Shown: positions 36,501 to 44,635 of the stretch, piece after piece | Position numbering within the stretch: the first letter of the stretch is position 1 | Layout: each line of letters opens with the position of its first letter | Assembly: GCA_963678925.1 (NCBI GenBank) | Contig: OY787533.1 | Location: forward strand, 2,604,001 to 2,668,000 | Source of the DNA: G963665925 sp963678925 | GTDB lineage: Bacteria; Bacillota; Clostridia; Peptostreptococcales; Acidaminobacteraceae | Length of the DNA stretch: 64,000 nucleotides | Direction: 5' to 3' | The notes under the pieces: generated by a model | Database searches by the model: none | Seen by the model: the letters and a program-made list of their open reading frames with translations, nothing else | What the model was told of the DNA's origin: nothing | Translations under genes and position numbers: made by a program

Positions 36501-36826
36501 CACTTTCATCCATGTGGATTAACAAGACCAAGAATGCCAACTGTAAAGCCGAGGCGATCGCACAAATCAAAAAGCTGCTGACTTCTCACGATAAAATCGT
36601 AAACAGCTATAAAAAGCAAGGTGTAGAAGTGCCCAAAACGACAACTAGAATGGATGCACTTATGGGCTTCATGAGAATGGCGGCAGACGATATGCGTGCG
36701 ACACCTGAGTATATTGGAAAGCTTGAAGGTATTCTATCGAAATATACGGACTGTGCATCGATAGAAGAAGCGGGCCGCGCCCTGTCGCTTCATATGGGCA
36801 ACTTCAAATGTCAGAATAGGATGTGA
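33539..36826 (+). CDS. Large exported or membrane protein of unknown function
   Basis: 1095 residues; I do not recognise the family. A signal peptide (residues 1-24, ending SFA) is followed by a helical segment to about 175, a glycine-rich membrane segment (186-204), a lysine cluster (209-223) and an acidic stretch (225-246). Residues about 247-480 look beta-rich, possibly Ig-like, starting TLSKTMLPLVAGSGQTVEL. About 490-740 is helical with two hydrophobic patches (IVYMIVYTALMAFV and LLKMGLIMIFSAAAM). The C-terminal third is hydrophilic with charged motifs such as SLSQDRDFGIQY and MTRHGEEASLDYA, reminiscent of toxin- or phage-like modules but not assignable. The basic cluster after the membrane segment suggests that the large C-terminal part lies inside. 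GGGAGG precedes the ATG. The zinc-ribbon gene follows after 4 bases, so they act together. Confidence 0.8.
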   Translation: MYRKLVWLQVLVLLVISMTLPSFAEGDSNLIGDEQNGYMIPTGSYEAISFTSEEVPGLIVEYQGIIEAKIEKYKTRLAAMTEHFDFETAGEQGQELEYHKWQRDVYYPWFISLLESYKTTGVYVGSASGQAVHEEFYNMRFTQEVSIYGGYDQGIVDTYIQLEALGELTHFQKARDGGFDGEGGFGGAVIGGVAALIGLGVIGKIRGGGKKKKKVKTPKKKGKVNEDSPNIEEDASDDSEEDQDETSKLTLSKTMLPLVAGSGQTVELVARVLGNGEDQSWIFDYEKLPEFMVVMSAEGNKAKFNIAEKRPLLGQGEHIKEYIMEIRAKRGEISHSRIFKIVVGKEGMFLRTETPLKIYADMETETDLRVAAVWCVENQFQTDYTLLDNIEFKFVADDYPSIQMFKAAKVDFNVQPHFVDENFGVEGEFHSISYRLKTEHALPSLKEGGDSTVHTGQLLISSRAHGREDSIEISVELHPPAEPSRSQRIEEEYKNCIYIIDHYVKSPRHQEIFKNELNQWKELWGPEQIFKFRHEVWAIAQKLILAEGAEGYDKMADYYDRIAFTKKWTMWAGDIAFEVVLNAYTGLGPQGVLVQTSASLFKDTVISAIEYIRDCWVDEEKFSAEAWFDMEIEKFIMSAPGHMITAGTLKGAISGGRAIVYMIVYTALMAFVNSINWSKWGANWENGEMDLSDLALDLKHAFEVAFEEMGKALLKMGLIMIFSAAAMKSALRNGEYVHPDHVQANAQQKAITDAPQTKKANLPEKPMDSDSVQNACMGIFKENDLEIVTGKPAYSEAELPDIITRMEANSKNGVARPEDVLAILSDTDVNASRTMKGAPERLQRIYDRGRRAIYKEHDQHLIAEMSKIRNDAWCDRAPDGRLMSPEFRIHETSGSSLSQDRDFGIQYMKQGEWFEVTDSYWKKLSDDWWFKRTGKTAEQHNQMGMTRHGEEASLDYATQKFINGRLKKVTPNMNKVYKGETILIDSISLSSMWINKTKNANCKAEAIAQIKKLLTSHDKIVNSYKKQGVEVPKTTTRMDALMGFMRMAADDMRATPEYIGKLEGILSKYTDCASIEEAGRALSLHMGNFKCQNRM

Positions 36827-36830
36827 TGAT

Positions 36831-37820
36831 GTGGACATTAAAAATATAGAAAGCAAGTTTTGGGAACTTAAAGGCAAGCTTATGAGTGGCGTCATAGACC
36901 AGTCCACATTTGAAGCGGAAGTAAAGGAACTGAAAATTCGTGATGGCAGTGGTGACTGGTGGCGGCTGAATGAAACAAACGGAAAATGGACCCACTTTGA
37001 CGGAGACAGCTGGGTAGAGGGCGGTATGCCTGAGTTGCCAGAAATACAGCCAGAAGCAGCGGTTCAGAGTGCTGTGTCCGAGAGCGCTGAAGTGCAGTAC
37101 CACTTTGAGGCGCCTATTGATGAGGATGACTTTGACTTTGGCATTGAAGCAGACCACTTGTATGGCACGCTGAAAGAACTTGAGAATGTCCGTCTTCCTG
37201 ATGGATTCGAAGAAGCGCTGGCGTCTGGCAAGCAGCGGAAGTACGTGAAGCTGGAGGATGTCACAAAGAAGGAAAATATCAAAAAGAGCTGGAAACGCTA
37301 TTTTGCAGAAAAAAAAGATATTGAAATTCATGACGATCCGATTGATATGGAACCGGCGTCCAGTGTTGACACAGGCAGTTCAAGCCTTGAAATGCAGCCT
37401 GCAGTAACAGGAACAAAGCCTCCAGTGCCTGTTGAAAAACTGGCCTTGGGTGGACTTGGAACGGCTGCAGCGGCTAAGATGACCTCTGCTGCCACAAGAA
37501 AAGTCAAGCAGAAGGCGGCTTCTGAGATTAAAGATGCTGTGAAGAAAAAACGCATAGACAAGCAAGCGGGTGAGCAAGCCCTACCTGAAGCCCCTATGCG
37601 AGATGGCGGCGAACCAGAGCTGCGACGTTGTGCCCACTGTGGCAGCGTATTGAAGCCTGGCCTGAAATTCTGTACTTCATGTGGAGAGAAAGTGGCGGTT
37701 GAAGCTAGGAAGCTTGAGATGCCGGCAGTTGAAGCGGGAACTTGCCCAGCGTGTGGGTTTAAGAATAAGGAAAATGCCAAGTTCTGTATTAAGTGCGGCA
37801 GTAAGATGATGCAGAAGTAG
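36831..37820 (+). CDS. SHOCT-like/double zinc-ribbon protein, partner of the 33539 protein
   Basis: 329 residues starting with GTG. Residues 1-65 have a helical FWELKGKLMSGVIDQSTFEAE segment (SHOCT-like) followed by DWWRLNETNGKWTHFDGDSW, a W-rich fold seen next to zinc ribbons in other unknown bacterial proteins. The middle is low complexity (Ala/Glu/Lys). Two C-terminal ribbons are CAHCG-(12)-CTSCG and CPACG-(12)-CIKCG. No signal peptide, so it is cytoplasmic or attached to its partner. No enzymatic motif. Function unknown. Confidence 0.8.
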   Translation: MDIKNIESKFWELKGKLMSGVIDQSTFEAEVKELKIRDGSGDWWRLNETNGKWTHFDGDSWVEGGMPELPEIQPEAAVQSAVSESAEVQYHFEAPIDEDDFDFGIEADHLYGTLKELENVRLPDGFEEALASGKQRKYVKLEDVTKKENIKKSWKRYFAEKKDIEIHDDPIDMEPASSVDTGSSSLEMQPAVTGTKPPVPVEKLALGGLGTAAAAKMTSAATRKVKQKAASEIKDAVKKKRIDKQAGEQALPEAPMRDGGEPELRRCAHCGSVLKPGLKFCTSCGEKVAVEARKLEMPAVEAGTCPACGFKNKENAKFCIKCGSKMMQK

Positions 37821-37851
37821 GATACGGATATCTGGATGGAAGAGGTGGCTT

Positions 37852-38553
37852 ATGACAGGTAAGGTCGCGGTTGTTACAGGCGTTGCGCAGGGGATTGGAA
37901 AGGCCATATGTGAAGCCTTTACAGCTGCTGGCGCCCATGTGTGTGTGATTGATATGCAGGATAACCCATATTTCACAGGGGATATTGCCTGTGAAAAGAC
38001 CCTTGAGGCTTTCTGCCAAAAGGTCATACAGGAGTATGGACATATCGATTATCTGATTAACAATGCCATGCTTTCTAGGGGTGGCATTGAGACCTGCTCC
38101 TATGCGGATTTCAATTATGTTATGAAGGTTGGCGTAAGTGCGCCCTATTACTTAAGCAAGCTCTTCAAGGACCATTTTAATGAAGGCGGCTCTATTGTGA
38201 ACATTTCATCCTCCAGATACATCATGAGTCAGGCAAATACGGAAAGCTATACTGCGGCAAAAGGAGCGATTACCTCAATGACCCATGCCCTGGCTGTATC
38301 CCTTTCTGGCAAGGTCCGAGTCAACGCCATTGCACCTGGGTGGATTGACACGACGGGCAGTACCTTCAGTACAGCAGATGAAAGACAGCACCCTGCTGGT
38401 CGTGTGGGTCGTCCCGACGATATAGCAAATGCAGTCCTTTTTCTCTGTAGTGACAAAAGCAGCTTTATGACTGGACAGATCCTCACCATAGATGGTGGAA
38501 TGACGAAGCAAATGATTTACCATGACGACGGTGGGTGGACATATTGTGTTTAG
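37852..38553 (+). CDS. Short-chain dehydrogenase/reductase (SDR) family oxidoreductase
   Basis: 233 residues. Cofactor motif TGVAQGIG near residue 9, NNAM at about 70, catalytic Ser in NISSS and YTAAK, then VRVNAIAPGWIDT and the C-terminal LTIDGGMTKQM. A complete classical SDR acting on an alcohol or carbonyl with NAD(P)H; Asp following the second strand (VIDMQD) suggests NAD. Substrate unknown. AGAGGTGG precedes the ATG. Confidence 0.9.
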   Translation: MTGKVAVVTGVAQGIGKAICEAFTAAGAHVCVIDMQDNPYFTGDIACEKTLEAFCQKVIQEYGHIDYLINNAMLSRGGIETCSYADFNYVMKVGVSAPYYLSKLFKDHFNEGGSIVNISSSRYIMSQANTESYTAAKGAITSMTHALAVSLSGKVRVNAIAPGWIDTTGSTFSTADERQHPAGRVGRPDDIANAVLFLCSDKSSFMTGQILTIDGGMTKQMIYHDDGGWTYCV

Positions 38554-38741
38554 TATTTAACGCTCACTGGATATTTCCATAAAACCTATAAGAGTAAACA
38601 CGATTTACGAGTCTGTTTATTGAATAAGGTACACAAAAAGAAAAGATTCTTTGAAATCCTATACACTGAATAGCCAATATGGTGTACAATAGGCATCGTT
38701 GGTTTGGACAAAAAACGTCCCGGTTAATAGGAGGTAGTGTC

Positions 38742-39998
38742 ATGAGTAATGTAAAACAGCTTGGTATCAACGGTTTAGGCCGTATTGGAAAACTTACACT
38801 TTGGAACTTTTTAAACAGCGACAGATTCGATGGCTTTGTAATCAATGCAGGTCGAGAGGTTGGTCAGTCTTTTGAAGACATGCTGGATTTCATACTTACT
38901 GATAGTACATACGGGTCCCTGGAGCGTTTCCTATATGGATATACAGGTGGAAAATGTGCAGTGGAAATCATTAATGAAGACACCTGCGAAGCGATGATTA
39001 ATGGAAAGCGCGTCAAGGTGCTGACTTCTGCGAGAAACCCCAAGGAAATCGGCTGGGATGCGGAAAATGTTGATATTGTTGTAGACTGCACGGGCGTATT
39101 TCTTGATCCCAACAAGGATGCAGACGCCAAGGGCGGCAGTGTGAAGGGGCATCTCAAGAGTGGAGCAAAGAAGGTGATCTGCAGTGCGCCATTCAAGCTT
39201 TCTGACGATAAAGACATCCCTGAAGATGCCATCATGACAGTCTTTGGCATCAATCACGAGACATATGACCATGACAAGCATCATGTTCTTTCTTCTGCAA
39301 GCTGCACAACGACTGCACTTTCGCATATGATGAAGCCGCTGCTTGACCATACGCAGACAAATCGCATCATTACGGCGAGCATGTCAACAATCCATGCTTC
39401 AACGAACAATCAGACCATTCTGGATGGTGTTCCGAAGTCAGGTGCAAAGGACCTGCGCAGAAACCGTTCTGTTTTCAATAACATTATCCTGACATCAACG
39501 GGTGCTGCAAAAGCCCTTGAAGTGGTTATGCCAGGTATCAAAGACATAGGCTTCATGGCGGATTCCGTTAGAATTCCAGCCAATACGGTGTCGCTTGTTT
39601 CTTTAAACATTACTTTCCGATCCGCACTTGACTCTAAGGGTGAGCCGGTAATAGACAAGGAATTTTTGAATAACCTCTATAAAAATGCAGCTGATGATGA
39701 TACACACGGACTTCTGGAGTTTTCAGACCGTCAAAATGTCTCTTCGGACATTCGAGGCAGAAAGGCTTCGGTAGTCATTGAAGGCTTTGAGACACATACA
39801 AAGACGGGCTTCATTGCCCTGCCAAAGGAAATTCTATTTGATTATGGCTGTGCAGGTGAAATCAAGCTGCCTGTAACCCATGCGAAAATATTCGGATGGT
39901 ATGACAATGAGTTCGGCAATTACGTAAACTCTTTGTCGAACTTGGTTTGCCACGTTGACGACCAGATGGTGAGCCAACTGGAAGTTCGCAGCGCGTAA
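38742..39998 (+). CDS. Glyceraldehyde-3-phosphate dehydrogenase-like protein, long atypical form
   Basis: 418 residues, about 80 more than ordinary GAPDH. NAD fold starts LGINGLGRIGKLTL; catalytic Cys188 in SSASCTTTALSHM, where the usual SCTTNCL Asn is Thr; His218 in MSTIHASTNNQ; GAAKALEVVMP and a C-terminal WYDNEFGNY are conserved. The adenine-ribose Asp position after the second strand reads INAGRE, not INDL, so cofactor preference may differ (NADP is possible). Extra residues lie mainly between 40 and 150. AGGAGG lies 7 bases before the ATG at 38742. It is monocistronic and does not sit in a glycolytic operon. Confidence 0.85.
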   Translation: MSNVKQLGINGLGRIGKLTLWNFLNSDRFDGFVINAGREVGQSFEDMLDFILTDSTYGSLERFLYGYTGGKCAVEIINEDTCEAMINGKRVKVLTSARNPKEIGWDAENVDIVVDCTGVFLDPNKDADAKGGSVKGHLKSGAKKVICSAPFKLSDDKDIPEDAIMTVFGINHETYDHDKHHVLSSASCTTTALSHMMKPLLDHTQTNRIITASMSTIHASTNNQTILDGVPKSGAKDLRRNRSVFNNIILTSTGAAKALEVVMPGIKDIGFMADSVRIPANTVSLVSLNITFRSALDSKGEPVIDKEFLNNLYKNAADDDTHGLLEFSDRQNVSSDIRGRKASVVIEGFETHTKTGFIALPKEILFDYGCAGEIKLPVTHAKIFGWYDNEFGNYVNSLSNLVCHVDDQMVSQLEVRSA

Positions 39999-40037
39999 GG
40001 CGTATTGGCATATTAGCTGGATAGAATGATATAAACG

Positions 40038-40102
40038 ACCCGGTGACTGTGGTAAGAATTTTCGGATGCGTCCGAAAACAGACCATAAGTCCCGGGTTTT
40101 TT
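40038..40102 (+). terminator. Compound terminator of the GAPDH-like gene
   Basis: An outer stem (ACCCGG with CCGGGT, then GACT with AGTC, then GGT with ACC) encloses a perfect inner hairpin, TTTTCGGA-TGCG-TCCGAAAA at 40059-40078. T6 follows. This is more elaborate than the other terminators in the window. Confidence 0.85.
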
Positions 40103-40204
40103 GATGCAAACTTTGGGGAAGGGCATGTGAATTGTGATACAATTTAGACTAAGTATGCATGTATGAGCATAAATAGACATAGGAAGTAAGAGAGGAAGTA
40201 TACA

Positions 40205-40897
40205 ATGCCAATAGGAGTAACAATCAATTGTTTGGCAGTTCTTCTGGGCGGTCTCATTGGCGCGAAGCTGAAGAGTCGTATTCCAGAAAATCTAATCGAA
40301 AAGCTGCCGACTGTATTCGGGCTATCAGCTTTGACCATAGGTGTGTTTCTGATTGCCAAACTTGAAAATCTAGCACCCGTCATACTCGCAATCATACTGG
40401 GTACAATTATTGGAGAACTTTTTCAGATAGAAGACAATCTAAAGAAGTACATCCATAAGCTGCTTGAGAAGGTAGGTGGCGCTGACCCGCACCGGATTGA
40501 TATTCTGGTCATCGTCATAACCCTCTTCTGTTTCAGTGGAACAGGGCTCTTTGGTGCTCTGAACGAGGGGTTCACCGGGAATGGGAGCATCCTGATTGCC
40601 AAGGCAATCATGGACTTTTTCACGGCCATGATTTTTGGTGCATCAACAGGATACATGGTATCGGTAACCTCCATTCCCCAGTTCGGACTATACCTGATCT
40701 TCTTTTACAGCGCGGGTTTCATAGTTCCCTTGCTTAACAGCGCAATGCTGAGTGACTTCAAGGCGTGTGGGGGAATCATCACACTCGCTGCAGGCCTTAA
40801 ACTCGCCAAGGTTGTTGACATCAACCTTGTAAATATGCTCCCTGCCCTGGCTGTCGTCATGAGTTTCACCTATTACTGGGACCTCTTGGGTCTCTAA
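40205..40897 (+). CDS. DUF554-family membrane protein (YqgA-like)
   Basis: 230 residues, about seven membrane segments. It opens PIGVTINCLAVLLGGLIGAKL and contains ILGTIIGELFQIEDNL and FCFSGTGLFGALNEG, typical of DUF554. The family's role is unknown; a transport function is often assumed. AGAGGAAG precedes the ATG. It stands alone between a terminator and a sigma-54 promoter. Confidence 0.88.
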   Translation: MPIGVTINCLAVLLGGLIGAKLKSRIPENLIEKLPTVFGLSALTIGVFLIAKLENLAPVILAIILGTIIGELFQIEDNLKKYIHKLLEKVGGADPHRIDILVIVITLFCFSGTGLFGALNEGFTGNGSILIAKAIMDFFTAMIFGASTGYMVSVTSIPQFGLYLIFFYSAGFIVPLLNSAMLSDFKACGGIITLAAGLKLAKVVDINLVNMLPALAVVMSFTYYWDLLGL

Positions 40898-40973
40898 AGT
40901 CTCCTTAAAAGAACTGTGCAGTTCTAGGACTGAAATTCTGAACGTCAGCACACAAATGAATGAAAAATCAGAG

Positions 40974-41014
40974 AATTGAAATAAATTTCAGGAAAATTGA
41001 AATTTATTTCAATT
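40974..41014. promoter_or_regulatory. Palindromic upstream activator site for the sigma-54 promoter
   Basis: AATTGAAATAAATTTCA (40974-40990) and TGAAATTTATTTCAATT (40998-41014) are perfect 17-bp complements around GGAAAAT. Each arm itself contains a dyad GAAAT-N2-ATTTC. Centred about 70 bases before the -24 element, this fits a paired site for an NtrC-type activator, most likely the one at 44636. The T7 after it means a terminator role cannot be fully excluded. Confidence 0.7.
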
Positions 41015-41061
41015 TTTTTATGCATTTTGGGTGATAATCCGCTATTTTACCCACTTAATAA

Positions 41062-41077
41062 TTGGCATGAAGCTTGC
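41062..41077 (+). promoter_or_regulatory. Sigma-54 (-24/-12) promoter of the NhaC-type gene
   Basis: TTGGCATGAAGCTTGC with GG and GC at the correct spacing. It differs from 11022-11037 by a single base. Confidence 0.88.
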
Positions 41078-41122
41078 GTTTATAAATTGCAGGTCTATTG
41101 TTGGGTGAGTAGAGGAGGAATT

Positions 41123-42523
41123 ATGAAAGTAAGGTCACCTTATTTAATTGAAGCAATTTCAACTTTTGCAATGCTGATTTTAGTAATGGGCGTCGGCATT
41201 GCGGTCTTTGGGGCGGATCCACACATTCCTATGCTGATTGGTACAGCCATTGCCGCTGTCATGGCACTTAAGATCGGTCACAAATGGAATGACGTGGAGC
41301 AGTTCATGTTTGACGGGATCAGACAGGCACTTCAAGCAATTATTATTCTTGCAATCATCGGTGTTCTAATTGGTGTCTGGATACTGGCTGGTGTAGTACC
41401 ATCTATGATTTACTTCGGACTTAATATTCTATCTCCTAAAATCTTCCTAGTTGCCACAGTACTGATTAGTTCAGTAACTTCTCTGGCTACAGGTACATCT
41501 TGGGGTACTGCCGGTACAATCGGTATCGCGCTGATGGGCATCGCACACGGTCTTGGCATCCCTGCACCGATTGCAGCGGGCGCAGTGATCTCCGGTGCTT
41601 ATTTTGGAGACAAAATGTCGCCGCTTTCTGACACGACAAATCTTGCACCTGCAATGGCGGGTACAGATGTTTTCACACACGTTAAGTTTATGATGCGTCC
41701 GACACTGGTAGCCTACGCAATCACATTGACTGTATTTGGTGTAGTCGGCATGCGTTTTGCAGGTGCAAACGTGGATTTGACAACAATTGAAACCATGCGT
41801 TCCGGTCTTGAGGGTGCCTTTACACTTTCGCCGCTTCTGCTGCTGCCGCCACTGACAGTCATCATCCTTATATCGAGAAAAATGCCGGCCATTCCTGGCA
41901 TATTCATCGGAATCCTGATGGGTGCAATCATGGCACCGCTTTTCCAGGGCGTGAGCTTTGGAGATATTCTAAACGTAAGCTACGGCGGTTATGAATCTGC
42001 TACAGGTATTGAATCTGTAGACAGCCTGCTTTCGTCTGGCGGACTCATGAATATGATGTACTCCATTTCCCTGACAATCATCGCCATGATGTTTGGCGGT
42101 ATTATGGAAAAGACAGGTCAGCTGGATGTTATTGTTGAGCGTCTTCTTAAGCTTGTAAAGAGTACAACGGGACTCATTACAATGACAATTCTTACATGTA
42201 TCGGTTCCAATATGACAATGCCTGAGCAGTACATTTCTATCGTTGTTCCAGGTCGTATGTATGCCAAGGCTTACCATGACAGGGGTCTTCATCCGAAAAC
42301 ACTGTCCAACGCGCTGGAATCATCGGGCACGCTAACTTCAGCACTCATTCCTTGGAACACTTGTGGTGTCTTCCTAATGGGCGTTCTGGGAGTACCGACT
42401 ATGCAGTATCTGCCATGGGCAATTTTCAACTATACCATGCCAATCGTCGTAATCGCACTGAGCTTTGTGGGTGTGACGGTTGCCAAAATGGATCCGGAAA
42501 AAGATTCTGAACAAGCGGCATAG
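41123..42523 (+). CDS. NhaC-family Na+/H+ antiporter-type transporter
   Basis: 466 residues, about 12 membrane segments. Family motif GDKMSPLSDTTNLAPAMAGTDVFTH near residues 160-185. NhaC members exchange Na+ and H+, or organic acids such as malate/lactate. AGGAGG precedes the ATG at 41123; the frame extends upstream across the sigma-54 promoter, which is not coding. Control by a sigma-54 promoter and by an adjacent kinase with an amino-acid-binding-type sensor makes exchange of an organic acid or amino acid more likely than pH homeostasis. Confidence 0.88.
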   Translation: MKVRSPYLIEAISTFAMLILVMGVGIAVFGADPHIPMLIGTAIAAVMALKIGHKWNDVEQFMFDGIRQALQAIIILAIIGVLIGVWILAGVVPSMIYFGLNILSPKIFLVATVLISSVTSLATGTSWGTAGTIGIALMGIAHGLGIPAPIAAGAVISGAYFGDKMSPLSDTTNLAPAMAGTDVFTHVKFMMRPTLVAYAITLTVFGVVGMRFAGANVDLTTIETMRSGLEGAFTLSPLLLLPPLTVIILISRKMPAIPGIFIGILMGAIMAPLFQGVSFGDILNVSYGGYESATGIESVDSLLSSGGLMNMMYSISLTIIAMMFGGIMEKTGQLDVIVERLLKLVKSTTGLITMTILTCIGSNMTMPEQYISIVVPGRMYAKAYHDRGLHPKTLSNALESSGTLTSALIPWNTCGVFLMGVLGVPTMQYLPWAIFNYTMPIVVIALSFVGVTVAKMDPEKDSEQAA

Positions 42524-42555
42524 TCTGATTACCACATATGTAATATATGTTACAC

Positions 42556-42583
42556 TTAAAGCCGGAGCATGCTCCGGCTTTAA
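42556..42583 (+). terminator. 28-bp perfect palindrome, probable terminator
   Basis: TTAAAGCCGGAGCA and TGCTCCGGCTTTAA are perfect complements with no spacer. The right end has only CTTTAAAT, so termination may be partial, with read-through into the kinase gene. Confidence 0.65.
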
Positions 42584-42623
42584 ATGCTGTTTGCGTAAGG
42601 GATCTTGATTGGGTGCGGGTGAA

Positions 42624-44624
42624 ATGATGAAGAAAGAACTGATGATTTCCGGGCTGATTATGTTCTTCAGCGGTGTGTTTTTTATGAATGCAATGGTTCA
42701 GATTGACTACAACCTGAATCTGATGGAATATATTTCGATGTCGGCAGATTTTTCAGAGCGTGAGAGGGATATCCTCGAATCCTATGGAACACTGACCTAT
42801 GGCGGTAATATCACGGAGCCGCCCCTTGGCAAGTATTATGAAGACACCGGCCAGTATCTGGGGCTTGTCACCGACATGATATATGCCCTTGCGATTGAGC
42901 TGGAAACAGATATTGTCATGCAGCCCCTCGTTTGGGATGAAGCACTTCTGGCGCTTAAGGACGGCACAATAGACCTGTGCGACTTGACCCCTTCAGACCA
43001 GCGTGAGAAGTATTATGCATTCACCGATAGAATATATGATTTGAATGGCGTTGCGCTTATTAACGCGGGCCTGTCGGAGGAGCTCTCCACGCTGACAGAC
43101 CTGAGTGGCATGAAGGTCGGGGTTCAGCGGGGGGACTATGTGATTGAGAGTCTTGATGAACAGGGCATTTTTCCAGACTACATTTATGCGGATAATCTGA
43201 CATCGGCCATGCAGCTTCTCGAAAGCGGTGCAGTCGACGTGATTGTAGGAGATGAACCGGTCATCAAGAATCATCTGAACGATGCGCGCAATGTCAACCG
43301 GTATGAAATCCTGCCGGATAAAATCTATGAGTCCTATGTTGTGCTGGGCATGCCGAAAACGCATAGAGAACTTCTGCCGATTATTAACAAGGCCATTTTC
43401 AGAATGAAAAAATCCGGCGTCCTGCAAAAAATTCAGGGCAAGTGGCTTGGGACAGATACAGCTGCAGATGAGCGCCGTATGAATGAGAAGATGAAAAGCG
43501 CAGGCATCATTTTAACCATAATGTTCGGACTGCTCATATACCTGATTTATGCTTGGAACAGAAATCTAAAGAAGCTAGTCGATGAAAGGACACAGGAAAT
43601 CAGGCGAATTACGGATGAGCTTGAAGTGATCCTCGCCAATATACGGGCCACCATATTTTTGGTGGATGAAAGGGGAAACATCCGAAAGCTCAAGGGTGCA
43701 CTCCCGAGCGACTGGCGCGCAAAAAACATGGGGCGTATTGACTCAAATGACAATCCAGCGCTTGTCTGCGCTATGAATGAAGCCGGGGAAAAGACCCTGG
43801 GCCTGCCGCTCTACCGTGTGGAAAACCAGAATATGTTCGATTTCAACTATTTGAACCGGATTTATCACTGCTATATAACACCAATTGACTCCAAGGACCC
43901 GCTTGTGCTGATTATTCTCTCTGACGAGACACTTGAGCGCATCCAGAAGGCGCAGATTTTTCAGTCTGACAAGATGGCAGCCGTTGGAAGGCTGGCTGCG
44001 GGTATCGCCCATGAGCTTCGAAATCCCCTGGGAACCGTTCGCAACTCAACATACATCCTCAAGGATTTTGAGGGGCATACGGATGAAGAGGCAGTTGCGG
44101 TTCAGTCCATAGAGCGCTCGGTTTCAAGGGCCAGTGAAATCATTGAGAGTCTGCTCAAATATTCCCGTATTGACGATGCGCCCAGCAAAACCGTTGACCT
44201 CTGTGCGGTGCTGGAGGAAGTCATGAACTATTACAAAAAGAGCCCTGATAATCGCAAGGTCACCTTTGCTCTTAACTGTGACAAGGGGCGCTATATATAT
44301 ACCAATGAAACGGCAATTCGCCATATTGTGACCAATCTGATGGGGAACGGCATCGAGGCCATGGACCACAGTGGTGAGCTGAGTGTGGCCCTTGTCAACA
44401 AGGATGCTGAAATAGAAATCAGCATTGCCGACACGGGACAGGGTATTGAAAAGGAATACTTGAACAGGATATTTGACCCCTTTTTCACGACAAAACCAGT
44501 CGGCAAGGGAACGGGGCTTGGACTTTATATTGTCTATTCCCAAATTGAAAAAATTGGTGCGGCAATAGAGGTTGAAAGCCAGGTGGGTGTAGGGAGCGTC
44601 TTCAAAGTGCGCATACCGGTTTAG
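42624..44624 (+). CDS. Sensor histidine kinase with extracellular solute-binding domain (second module)
   Basis: 666 residues. N-terminal membrane anchor, family 3 solute-binding domain (LTYGGNITEPPLGKYY; LKDGTIDLCDLTPSD), second membrane segment (IILTIMFGLLIYLIYAW), linker/PAS-like region, HisKA with GIAHELRNPLGTVRN, HATPase with NLMGNGIEAM, ADTGQGIE and GKGTGLGLYI. Same architecture as the kinase at 7538 but clearly diverged. The start at 42624 follows GCGGGTG; alternatives lie within 15 bases. It ends 11 bases before its sigma-54 activator. Confidence 0.9.
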   Translation: MMKKELMISGLIMFFSGVFFMNAMVQIDYNLNLMEYISMSADFSERERDILESYGTLTYGGNITEPPLGKYYEDTGQYLGLVTDMIYALAIELETDIVMQPLVWDEALLALKDGTIDLCDLTPSDQREKYYAFTDRIYDLNGVALINAGLSEELSTLTDLSGMKVGVQRGDYVIESLDEQGIFPDYIYADNLTSAMQLLESGAVDVIVGDEPVIKNHLNDARNVNRYEILPDKIYESYVVLGMPKTHRELLPIINKAIFRMKKSGVLQKIQGKWLGTDTAADERRMNEKMKSAGIILTIMFGLLIYLIYAWNRNLKKLVDERTQEIRRITDELEVILANIRATIFLVDERGNIRKLKGALPSDWRAKNMGRIDSNDNPALVCAMNEAGEKTLGLPLYRVENQNMFDFNYLNRIYHCYITPIDSKDPLVLIILSDETLERIQKAQIFQSDKMAAVGRLAAGIAHELRNPLGTVRNSTYILKDFEGHTDEEAVAVQSIERSVSRASEIIESLLKYSRIDDAPSKTVDLCAVLEEVMNYYKKSPDNRKVTFALNCDKGRYIYTNETAIRHIVTNLMGNGIEAMDHSGELSVALVNKDAEIEISIADTGQGIEKEYLNRIFDPFFTTKPVGKGTGLGLYIVYSQIEKIGAAIEVESQVGVGSVFKVRIPV

Positions 44625-44635
44625 GAGATGAAGCT

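Noticed and set aside
38662..38690. Promoter TACACT/17/TACAAT before the GAPDH-like gene
   Set aside because: The -35 is too poor to list as a feature, though the -10 is good.
40997..41122. Upstream extension of the NhaC-type gene
   Set aside because: It would cover the palindrome and the sigma-54 promoter; AGGAGG and family alignment support 41123.
42556..42583. 28-bp palindrome as recombination or attachment site
   Set aside because: It follows a stop codon, is GC-rich in the stem and fits a terminator; no integrase is near.
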